Shown here in pieces: positions 24,456-33,785 of a stretch of DNA of 64,000 nt (positions are counted from its first letter, which is position 1; every line of letters starts with the position of its first letter). Source of the DNA: Lantana camara (taxonomy: Eukaryota > Streptophyta > Magnoliopsida > Lamiales > Verbenaceae). The notes under the pieces were generated by a model. That model saw only the letters and a program-made list of their open reading frames with translations, had not been told where the DNA came from and searched no databases. The position numbers and the translations under genes were made by a program. The DNA is taken from assembly GCA_037501455.1 (NCBI GenBank), contig CM074864.1:24360001-24424000 (forward strand). The letters run 5' to 3'.

Positions 24456-24481
24456 GGGGAGCTCGAGCTCCCCTATATATA
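24456..24481 (-). promoter_or_regulatory. TATA box with adjoining 18-bp perfect palindrome, Copia B
   Basis: The minus strand reads TATATATA (24481-24474) and continues at once into the perfect palindrome GGGGAGCTCGAGCTCCCC (24473-24456). The same arrangement stands in the other LTR (18057-18032). Transcription should start about 25-35 bp below the TATA box, that is, at or just past the palindrome. Confidence 0.7.
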
Positions 24482-24816
24482 GGAAGGAGAGGGGCGGCCG
24501 AACCTAGTCCTATTGGACTAAGGATTTGGTCCCTCTCTCTTATTACTTGATCATCAAGTAATTCCAAACTTTGACTTTTGAATTCTAATTCAAATCAACT
24601 TTTAAGAGAGCTAAAATATCCAAACCCCTTTCGGATAATTTTATACTTTATTTATTAATAAATAAATAACTTATTTTATCTAATTAATTAATTCGTAATT
24701 AATTAAATAGATTATTTTTCTCTAAAATAAGTCTTTCCTTTTAATTCAAAAATTAAACCAAAGTCTATTACATAATTAACACATTAATTATTTAATACAT
24801 ACAATATATATATATA

Positions 24817-24883
24817 CACGTGTGAGACACGTGTCCCAAGGACACGTGCCACTCACGTGACCCACACGTGTGATTCACACGTG
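24817..24883 (-). promoter_or_regulatory. Cluster of six G-boxes (CACGTG) in Copia B LTR
   Basis: Six CACGTG hexamers lie within 67 bp, about 340-400 bp upstream of the TATA box. G-boxes are bound by plant bZIP and bHLH factors (abscisic acid, light and stress responses). The left LTR keeps most of them. Copia A has a shorter version near 6925-6965. Confidence 0.75.
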
Positions 24884-26015
24884 TGGAACCCTCTCGGCAT
24901 GATCAACTCGTTTAATCATTTTAAAGCCTTAACTCATGCAACCAAGTTGTTGTGTGTGACCCTCTAGGTTCTCAATTCAATTAGCAGTGACCCCAATTAA
25001 TTAATCAGTCCACAGATTAAACGACCATAGTCTAGCAATAGGTGTTTAACCCCTAGCTGAATTGGAATGTCTTGATTCAACAGAACCTTTAAGTCATTGA
25101 TTCATGTGAGATACAATCCTCCTACTTACTATCTCTCAACCAAGATCCAGGGCAAGGGAATAATTAGAACCCTAATAATCTGGTCTTAAAGCTAAGTGCA
25201 TTTCATATCCATTTGATCTCAATCCAAGAAACCCTTTTCTTGATGTCTTGATTTATTGCCTTGGCCAAGGACTCCATATGGCATATGAATGACTTACACA
25301 ATAAGAGATCACCTTGCAAATGCAAGTGTAGGTCCTTTCTTAATTCTCATTCACTTTCATGAGTCACTTGTGCAGCCCCAGCATAAGCCTTGAATCAGTT
25401 GTCTAAGGCGACACCCTTTAAAGCTTATACCTAAGACTACAGAGTTAACTCATAAAGTGACATGGAACCTCAAGTCTAAGGATCAATTAATCACATCAAT
25501 TACTCGTGAGATATTTCCTAATCTGGAAGTATCCATTTCCTAAAACAGAAACTTCATTTCCCATTTAGGAATCTTCTCACACGGGGCACCTCTGTGAACT
25601 TACTTATGGAAGTAAGCACCGTCATGTATCACGCACGTATCAACTATACACTTTGCACCTCTATGAAACAAGGTGGTCCTTCTTAAGGGCGTGATCCCAC
25701 AAGTAAGCCTTAGAGGAGTCAGCTTGACACTCCCACTGTCTGTAGGACTCATCGGCTTGGAGTATTTTACTAATCATGACTTATGTGAAATAAAGCTCGT
25801 TTCATGAATCATTTCACCTAAATGGTAGAGTCCTAAAGTCATCAGGATTAGGGGAGTTCTCATACATGCACAACTAAAGTAAAAGCATACCAAACAAGAG
25901 CATATAAAGAAGTGTTACCTTAATTCATTATTTTATTCAAAGATTGTCTGTGATTACAATAAGGAAAAGTACAAAGCGGATATACAATCGGCTTTCTAGG
26001 GCACTATTCCTAACA

Positions 26016-26242
26016 GGGTGCTACATCTTAATGTGGTGTCAGAGCTCTTGATTGCAAAACAGGAGCTCTAGTGTCGTGTCTTGTCTGTCTAGGTCGTTTG
26101 TCTTAGGATTATGTGCTTTTTTGCATTCATTCGCACCATTTATGTGGTTATTTGTTATTAATTGTATTAATTGTTCACACGAACATGCATTTACTAACCG
26201 ACATGTACTTATCTCTCTACTGTAGTTGTTGAGATTTTCAGG
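26016..26242 (+). other. End of Gypsy E LTR, primer-binding site and leader
   Basis: GGGTG (26016-26020) is the right target duplication of Copia B, and CTACA (26021-26025) is the LTR end of E. The primer-binding site TGGTGTCAGAGC starts at 26034, one change from the initiator-Met consensus. The leader runs to a TTTTCAG|G at 26235-26242 immediately before the gag ATG. Confidence 0.85.
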
Positions 26243-26346
26243 ATGTTACCTCGTCGATAACACTTCGGTCAACCTTCACATCAACATCCTCGTCCAAACT
26301 TCAATGCCGAGGAGTTCATGACCGTGATGTTTCAACACTTCCAACT
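26243..26346 (+). pseudogene. Gypsy E gag, first part
   Basis: The ATG at 26243 matches the gag start of element F at 44490 (MPPRRQHYG type). A TAA at 26258-26260 stops it at codon 6, and a frame change follows. Element D interrupts it at 26346; it resumes at 36442 after the duplicated CAACT. Confidence 0.75.
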
Positions 26347-28997
26347 TGTAACGCCCCGGTTTCCGGATGAACTGGTAAGCACGCCACGTGTGCGTTTTGA
26401 GCGTAGGTTTATTTTATTTCTTTAATTTATAATATATTCTTACGTGGCATTCATATTTTATAAAAATGCATGAAACATTATTTACATCAATACTTAGAAT
26501 TCATATCATTGAAAATATAATTTCATGACATGAAAAATATTTCTTGCATGAAATTAATACCGAGAGTGGTTTAAATTACCAAATTGTCCCTAGTTAAATA
26601 TTTTCCAAAATTCTAGGGACTTAATTGCCAATCCTTTAAGGACTTAATTGAGCTTATTTTAAAACCTCGTATACTCAATCGCTTAGATTGAATTCTTGGA
26701 GGATTTATTGGCAATTAGCCTATTTCACAAAAATCAAGAATGGCATGTAACGGTATAAGCTTCTTCAAGCTTCCATGAGCTCATTTCATCCAAAATTTGC
26801 CAAATATATTCATCTCTCTCTCGGTTCAAAGAAGAGAAAAGGGAAGAGTGGATTTTTCCATCAATCATCAAGATTTCAAGAAATCTTTCAAGGAATTAGG
26901 GAGTGATCATCATTATCATCCATCTTCTTCATTTCTTTCATCTTCAAGGTTGGTGTGTGCATGAATGGATGAGTTGATCATATTTGTATATGTTAGGGTT
27001 TAGGAATTTCATGGTAGATGAACTCTTGATTGTGCAAAGCATGATTATTTGATGATAGCATGAATTATGGCATGATTCTTTCATGGATTTATTGGAAAAT
27101 TGAACTTGCTTGATCAAGTTGGCCATGAACATGAAACCTTGGAAATCTTGTTGTATTGCATGTTTTATGTGTTAAAGTGTGATATTATTATGCTATAAGT
27201 GTATTTACATCATATTCCCGAAAATTATAGCCTTTGGGGTTCAAAAATGAAATTTTGTTGCCTTGTTGCTTCTTCCCCGAGAGCATGCTCTGTTTTGCTC
27301 TGTTTTTCCCAGTTGCAGAACTGGGAACGACCGTTCCCAGCCTTAAGGCTTTGTGGGAACGGGCGTTCCCACCTCTTTTCAAATAAAAGGGCGGCCGAGC
27401 ATGGGAACGGCCGTTCCCATTTTTGGCCTTGCGCCGGAAGGGCCGTTCCCAGCTCAAAGGCGCGCTTTAAAAGGGAAAAACGTTGCCGCGTTTCTGGGCA
27501 ACGGGAACGACCGTTCCCATTTTTCAAAGGGACCCGGAACGGCCGTTCCCACCTGTAATGCAGTGTAAAATTCACTGCATAAATTTACGAAAATAGCCCC
27601 TCGACCCGACGACTTCTTTGACCCCGAATTGCTATAATATGTGCTAATATGATGTGAAACAAAATGTTATCATACTACATTGCATTTTCATGGTCGTCTC
27701 GACACATTTCCGCCGTTCGTCATATTTTGGTCATTTTAGGTCTTGTCTCACGAATGTACGTCGTATTTGCACAGGTCACGAGGGCGTGGACGGGGAGCAA
27801 GCTCCTTAGAGCGCTTCTTTATTATATTTTGCAAGAAAGGTGAGATTTTGTTTTGGTAAAACGAACCCTATAACCCTTACGTGCTAGTTTTCGGCCAAAA
27901 CCTATTATAATTATAAACGTTTTCAAAGCTATCAACATTTCAAGCAAGAAAGTATCGATTGTCATGATTTTCAAGCATGTTTGGCGAGTACATGATTGCA
28001 CGTGGGCCCGAGGGTAATTCTTGAGCCAACCGGGAAAGCAAGGGCTGACGGGTAACTCCTGAATTATCCTCACATTGTTGGGATCACCCCCGAAGCCACT
28101 AGGAGATTAGTGGTGGAAGGAGTTCCGTGTCTAGAGGGTCATGTCCTCTACACACACCATGTCGTGGATAGTCGAGCCTTGCAAACTCGCTATCACCCGG
28201 AGGAAGAAGGAGACTGGGGATTATTCCGGCATGTCGGGTTATCCTCGGGTTATTGCATGATTTCAAGCATGAACTTGTTTATGTGAGCACTAAATAAATT
28301 GCATGATCACGTATTTATCAAGCAAGTAAGCATGATCACGTATTGTTCACGATTGGGAGTTCGGTTGGAGATTGCCTTTACTCGCCGGGGCCACATGTTC
28401 ATGACATTGACAAGCATGATTAATTAAACATGTTAAAATGATTGGTTGTAATCTCGGGCAAAGATTAAACTTCTTAAATTATATATCTATTTGCTTCCAA
28501 AGTCTTCACCCGAGGCTACACCTTGCATGTGATGTGTATATACATAGTTATTGCCCCTCACTCAGTCTTCGGTGGACTGATACTTCACTTTTCAGGTACC
28601 TTTTGAGCGTGGTTGTACTAGGCGGGAGTTGGTCGAGTCTTGCATCATCACGGGCCTAGCTTGTACCTTTCATGTATATACTTTTGTCAGATATCATGTC
28701 ATGCTCACGATTAGTTCATTTTGAATACTTATTTATGTATATTATTGAGAGTTGATAATGTATTGATAGTTAGAATTGGTACCTATACGTATGATTGAAT
28801 TTATTACTTCCGCTTCCTATTCATGTTTGTTTGATCCATGTTTGTTTGATTATGTTGGGGAGAGTGTCCCGCCTAGTTCGTCGTTTTTATTGTCACCCGT
28901 TCGCTGTGGTCTTGGTTCATGTATGAACTGTCCATTTCATACGTGGATCGAGGCTATAGTGCGGGGGATGTGGCGCCTTGGGGTTTAGGGTGCTACA
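26347..28997 (+). repeat. 5' LTR of Gypsy D (2651 bp)
   Basis: Starts TGTAACGCCCCGG and ends GGTGCTACA. It holds a donor-like AAG|GT at 26948, six palindromes (27323-27550), a mini-exon-like block (27775-27839), the hairpin CAGTC/GACTG (28563-28580) and an acceptor-like TTTTCAG at 28589-28595. Open frames of 60-119 codons in it have no coding support. Confidence 0.96.
27323..27550 (+). repeat. Six copies of a 16-bp palindrome in D 5' LTR
   Basis: GGGAACGGCCGTTCCC, perfect or with one or two changes, lies at 27323-27338, 27355-27370, 27403-27418, 27435-27450, 27503-27518 and 27535-27550. Spacers are irregular (16-52 bp) and differ in sequence. The same six stand in the 3' LTR 7439 bp further on (34762-34989). 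Confidence 0.95.
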
Positions 28998-29005
28998 TCT
29001 ACAGG

Positions 29006-29018
29006 TGGTATCAGAGCC
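29006..29018 (+). promoter_or_regulatory. Primer-binding site of Gypsy D
   Basis: TGGTATCAGAGCC, nine bases after the LTR end, pairs with initiator-Met tRNA. Confidence 0.93.
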
Positions 29019-29252
29019 CGGTTGCAAAACCGAGGTTCTCGAGTCGTGTCGAGTCAGTCTAGGTCGCACGGCATAGGATTATGTGGTATTTGGGAGTCTG
29101 CATTTGGTTGACTTGCCTGATTTACTTATTTCTTTGCATTATTTGAGCTACTTGATCTTCCTTGAACATGTGCTACCTGATATTATGGAAATTGTGTGCA
29201 CACATCTGCATTTATTGATCAAGCCACGCATGTTTAGTGATCTAATTGCAGG

Positions 29253-31310
29253 ATGGAGCACGACAGACGTTCTAGTGATCGATCCTCGAGGCACAGGCAT
29301 CATCATCGCCGACATCATCGCCGCGAGAGATCACCACCTCCTCCACCCGCCCAGGCACAGCCCCAGGATTTTATGAATGCAGTAGTGGGGCTAATCGATC
29401 AGAGGTTACAGGAACGGGTTCCTCCACCACTTCCAGCACCAGTAGCACCTCCGGAGAATCCCATTTCGGCCATTTTGCGTGAGTTTCAGAATCAGCGTCC
29501 CCCGAAGTTCTATAAGGGAGACGATATACAGGCAGAGATGTGGTTGAAAGAGATCGAGAGGATTTGGCAGCTTATTCCTTGCGACAGTCAGGAGAAGGCT
29601 CGTTGCACCCTCACTCTTATTCAGGGCGAGGCCTACTCCTGGTGGGAGAGCACACAGATTGTTCTGGAGGCAGCCGGGACTGAGATTACTTGGGAGGTCT
29701 TCGTACGGGAGTTCAGAAACAAATATATTCCTCCAGCTTCCCGTACTCGCAGGTTGAGAGAGTTCACCGAGCTAAAGCAGGGAGGCAGGTCCGTGGGTCA
29801 GTATATTGCCGAGTTCGAGAGACTTTCTCGCTATGCACCCAACATAGCGAATGATGACTTTCACAAGGCAATGCAGTTCGTTCAGGGGTTGAGGCCGGAC
29901 ATCCAGGATGCACTGAAAGCAGCTAACACCAGTACCTGGGCAAAAGCTACTGCAAAGGCCCTGAAGGTTGAAGATTCTGATAGTGTTAGGAGGGCTACTC
30001 AGCGAGCAGGACAGGCTTCAGGCTCGAGATCAGGCCAGGGATCGAGCTCGGGGAAAAGGCTGATGATTTATTCTGCACCTCCAGCTCAGAGGGATACCGG
30101 GAAGAAACCTAAGTACCCCGGGCCACCACCGAGAGGTCCGAGAGCTCCAGCACCACCCCAGCCACCTCAGAGACCGGGATGCAGATGGTGTGGACAGCCT
30201 ACACATACGTACGATAACTGCAGGCGCCGGTTAGGTTTGTGTCTGATCTGCGGAAGTGACGAGCACAGAGTTGATGGTTGTCCGGATCGTCAGGATCCAC
30301 CACCTGCAGGACCGAGGCCACTGGTGAGAGCTCGAGCTTATGCACTTGCTGGAGAGGAGCAGGATGCCGAGATTGACCCCGCCGCAGTAGTTGAAGGTAT
30401 TATTTGTATTCATGGCACGAACATCCATACATTATTTGATCCAGGAGCTACACACTCCTTTCTTGCGCAGTCTATTGCTATTACTTTGTCTTTGCCTACT
30501 ATGTGTACTTCTGTGCGATATATAGTTAGTACTCCTTTCGGTAGTAGGCGAGAGACGGATCAGGTCTACAGGGATGTTCCAGTGGTGATTGAGGGTAGGG
30601 AGTTTCTGACAGACTTCATTGTTATGCCGATGGAGAGATACGGAGCTATATTGGGGATGGAATGGTTATACAGGCATTGTGCTACCGTGGATTGTCGGGC
30701 TAAAAAGGTTCAGTTGGGTTCAGAGGTTGTTACGGGCTGTACATCGAAGACTGTGCCCCTACTTTCGTTTTCAGAGGCTCAGAGATTAGTCAGAGACGGG
30801 GCTACAGGGTTCATTGCCTATATTTTGAACAAGCCAAAGGATCAGGTGAAGTTAGAGGATACTGAGGTAGTAAAGGAATTTCCCGAGGTATTCCCAGAGA
30901 AATTGGATTCTTTGCCTCCTGAACGAGAGATTGAATTTGTGATTGATCTTTTCCCGAATGCTGAGCCGTATTCAAAGACTCCGTACCGAATGGCTCCAGC
31001 TGAATTAAAGGAATTAAAAGTCCAGCTGGAAGCATTGTTGGAAGTTGGGTACATTCGACCGAGTTCTTCGCCGTGGGGAGCGCCGGTGTTGTTTGTTAAG
31101 AAAAAGGACGGGACTTTAAGAATGTGCATCGATTACCGGGAGTTGAACAGGATGACTATTAAGAACAAGTATCCCCTCCCACATATCGAGGAGTTATTCG
31201 ATATACTTCAGGGGGCTAAGGTGTATTCGAAATTGGATTTAAGACAGGGGTACTATCAGCTGCGAATCCGAGCAGAGGACATTCCTAAGACAGGATTCAA
31301 TACTCGGTAA
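29253..31310 (+). pseudogene. Gypsy D gag-protease-reverse transcriptase, first frame
   Basis: 685 codons from the ATG at 29253, directly after a CAG|G acceptor-like site. Residues about 90-240 are the retrotransposon gag domain ([36 protein letters not shown]). Two zinc knuckles C-x2-C-x4-H-x4-C follow at about 310-323 and 330-343. The aspartic protease site [10 protein letters not shown] lies at about 394-403, with Pro in the Asp-Thr/Ser-Gly triad, a variant seen in plant Gypsy elements. Reverse transcriptase starts at about 570 ([45 protein letters not shown]). A single TAA at 31308-31310 cuts it inside the reverse transcriptase; the frame continues unchanged beyond it. Confidence 0.95.
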
Positions 31311-31331
31311 GGGCACTACGAGTTCGTTGTT

Positions 31332-32849
31332 ATGCCGTTTGGATTAACTAACGCACCAGCAGCTTTTATGGATATGATGCACCGGATATTCAGGCCTTTC
31401 CTCGACAAGTTCGTGGTAATTTTTATTGATGACATTCTGGTTTTCTCAAAATCAGCCGAGGAGCACGCGAGACATCTCAGGCTCGTTCTTCAGACTCTGA
31501 AAGAACATCAGTTGTTTGCTAAGTTCAGTAAGTGTGAATTTTGGATAGATCGGGTTTCCTTCTTGGGACATGTGATTTCAGAAAAAGGGTTGGAAGTCGA
31601 TCCCTCGAAAATCGAGGCCGTGCTCAAGTGGGAGAAACCTAAGAATGCCTCGGAAATTAGAAGTTTATTGGGATTAGCCGGTTATTACAGGAGGTTCGTT
31701 CAGGATTTTTCCAAGATTGCTGCACCGTTAACCCGATTGACAAAGAAGGATGTTAAGTTTGTCTGGGACGAGAAGTGTGATCAAAGCTTTAATTTTCTGA
31801 AAGAAAAGTTAGTCTCAGCTCCTGTGTTAACTTTACCCGAGGGTTCAGAAGAGTATGCAGTATATATAGATGCTTCTAAAGAAGGCTTAGGTTGTGTCTT
31901 GACTCAGAAAGGAAAGGTGATCGCTTATGCTTCTCGGAAGCTAAAGGAATATGAAAGGAATTATCCGACACACGACCTAGAGCTTGCAGCCGTGATCTTT
32001 GCTCTCGGGAAATGGAGACATTATCTTTACGGGACTTCCTTTGAGATATTTACCGACCACAAGAGCCTCCAGTATTTATTCACGCAGAAGGACTTGAATA
32101 TGAGGCAACGGCGTTGGATGGAAAAGCTAGAGGATTATGATTGTACAATTAAATACCATCCCGGGAAAACCAATGTGGTCGCCGATGCACTTAGCAGGAA
32201 GGCGAGTGTATCGAGTTTGGAAATAAAGGAAAGTAAGGAAGTTGCCCCGATTGTGTTAAAGGCTCGGGTTTCTAATGTCACAATTCAGCCGGAATTAAAA
32301 CATCAGTTATTTGAGGCTCAGAATAAGGATCCGGAAGTGCAGAAGCTTGTAAGTAAAGCTAAGGATGACCAGGAGAGTCCGTTTGGGTTTGATGAGACCG
32401 GGTTGTTTTGGTTTAAACACAGAGTAGTAGTACCTGAAGAATTGAGACGGGTCCTACTCGAAGAAGCTCACAGGTCAGCCTACTCGATCCACCCAGGAGG
32501 AAATAAGATGTATAAGGATTTGAAGCAATATTATTGGTGGAACGGGATGAAGCGAGACGTGGCAGAATATGTGAAACATTGCTTGACTTGTCAGAAAGTG
32601 AAGGCTGAGCACCAAAAACCCGTGGGACTTCTACAACCGTTACCTATTCCCGAGTGGAAGTGGGAACAAGTAACGATGGACTTTGTTTCCGGATTACCGA
32701 AGGTTAAAGGCGGGTTTGATGGAATTTGGGTGATCTGGATAGATTTACAAAGTCTGCTCACTTCCTACCAGTCCGGATGTCCTATAAGATCCCGAAGTTG
32801 GCCGAGATTTATAACAGAGAGATTATTCGACTTCATGGCATTCCGGTGA
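31332..32849 (+). pseudogene. Gypsy D reverse transcriptase, RNase H and integrase N-terminus, second frame
   Basis: Same frame as the gag part, after the TAA. It contains the reverse transcriptase palm ([12 protein letters not shown]; catalytic FIDDILVFS near 31420), the connection domain, RNase H ([31 protein letters not shown]; all three acidic residues present), the H2C2 zinc finger of integrase ([11 protein letters not shown] ... CLTCQ) and the first catalytic Asp (MDFVSGLP, near 32680). A one-base deletion near 32735 shifts the frame, so the last about 35 residues of the open frame are not part of the family. The protein would copy and integrate the element. Confidence 0.94.
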
Positions 32850-33313
32850 GCATAGTTTCAGACCGAGACCCGAGATTTACTTCTAAGTTATGGCAGGAAT
32901 TACAGGCCGTCTTGGGAACGAAACTTAAGTTCAGTACAGCATTTCACCCTCAAACAGACGGTCAAACTGAAAGGTTAATCAGGTATTTGGAAGATCTTCT
33001 TCGGGCTTGCGCGATGGATTTTCAGAACTCGTGGTCAGAACAGCTTCCCTTGATCGAGTTTGCTTATAACAACAGCTTCCAGGCTTCGATCGGGATGGCT
33101 CCTTACGAGTTACTTTATGGAAGAAAGTGCCGATCTCGGTTGTTCTTCGACTTGGAAGAATGGAAATGGTCGAAACAGGAAGGGGTAAAGAGAGGTGAAA
33201 GATTCGAAAGGCCTTCCAAAGTCGTTCAAGCTATGATTGAAAAAGTTCAAATGATTCAACAACGGATGAAAGCCGCGCAAGATAGGCAAAAGAGCTGCGC
33301 CGAAGAGATCTAG
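32726..33313 (+). pseudogene. Gypsy D integrase core, third frame
   Basis: Continues integrase after the frameshift: [12 protein letters not shown], the second catalytic Asp (VSDRDPRF), FHPQTDGQTERLIRYLED with the catalytic Glu, and the conserved LPLIEFAYNNSF and PYELLYGRKCRS blocks. It ends at 33313 because a 7-bp deletion (compare the equivalent place near 56050 in element H) shifts the frame again near 33300. The ATG at 32726 is not a natural start. Confidence 0.92.
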
Positions 33314-33339
33314 AGTTTGAAGTTGGTGACCGGGTATTC

Positions 33340-33747
33340 TTGAAGGTGTCACCAAGGAAAGGTTTCACCCGGATCGGGAAAGGAGGAAAACTTAATCCTC
33401 GCTACTTAGGTCCGTTTGAGATTCTTGAAAGAATAGGCGAGGTAGCATATCGATTGGACCTACCACCGAGTCTTACGGGGATTCACAACGTGTTTCATGT
33501 TTCACAGTTAAGGAAATATTACCCCGATGAGACTACGATTCTCCCCGTGGAAGAAGTTGAGCTGGAACCGAATTTAATTTTTGTTCAGAGGCCGGTTAAG
33601 ATCATGGATCGGAAATTCCAAGAGTTGAGAAACCGGAGAATTCCCATGGTTAAAGTGTTGTGGAGAAGCGATAAGACCGAGGAAGCGACGTGGGAAACAG
33701 AGGATAAAATGAAAAGGTTCCACCCGGAGTTGTTCGAGCAAGACTAG
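33340..33747 (+). pseudogene. Gypsy D integrase C-terminus with chromodomain-like end
   Basis: Fourth piece of the polyprotein. It holds the basic KVSPRKGF...GKGGKLNPRYLGPFEI block, IHNVFHVSQLRKY, and a chromodomain-like tail (VKVLWRSDKTEEATWETED, ending HPELFEQD). Such tails in Tekay/Del elements are thought to guide integration towards particular chromatin. The natural stop is TAG at 33745-33747, 38 bp before the 3' LTR. Confidence 0.92.
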
Positions 33748-33771
33748 AGAATCTGGGGACCAGATACTTCT

Positions 33772-33785
33772 AAGGGGGGGAGAGT
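33772..33785 (+). promoter_or_regulatory. Polypurine tract of Gypsy D
   Basis: AAGGGGGGGAGAGT ends exactly at the 3' LTR start. Confidence 0.9.

Larger units (their letters stand above)
17661..26015 (-). mobile_element. Copia LTR retrotransposon B (8355 bp, internally deleted)
   Basis: A complete insertion with two LTRs (17661-19605 and 24086-26015), target duplication GGGTG, a polypurine tract and a primer-binding site. Order on the minus strand is 5' LTR, primer-binding site, leader, gag with a CCHC zinc knuckle, a stub of the protease, integrase, reverse transcriptase, RNase H, 3' LTR. Most of the protease and the N-terminal half of integrase are missing. Several nonsense codons and at least one frameshift interrupt the frame, so it could only move if served by another copy. 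The LTRs differ by a few percent by eye, including a 16-bp deletion in the right LTR near 24998. Confidence 0.95.
24086..26015 (-). repeat. 5' LTR of Copia B (1930 bp)
   Basis: Bounded by TGTTGG at 24086 and CTAACA at 26015. It is the promoter-bearing copy for the element. Reading on the minus strand: U3 with a CACGTG cluster (24883-24817), a TATA box (24481-24474), a palindrome directly after it (24473-24456), then R/U5 down to the primer-binding site. Confidence 0.93.

Noticed and set aside
27323..27550. Evenly repeated palindromes with differing spacers, superficially like a CRISPR array
   Set aside because: Spacers are unequal, the copies vary in the centre, no cas genes exist, and the place is a plant LTR.
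27188..27575. Overlapping frames on both strands with recurring WERPF and GNGRSH peptides, like a repeat protein
   Set aside because: They are translations of the palindrome cluster in the D LTR. Because the words are palindromic, several frames stay open on both strands. They recur at 34627-35014 for the same reason.
29083..29376. 97-codon frame overlapping the D gag start
   Set aside because: Out of frame with the clear gag ORF at 29253 and without family similarity.
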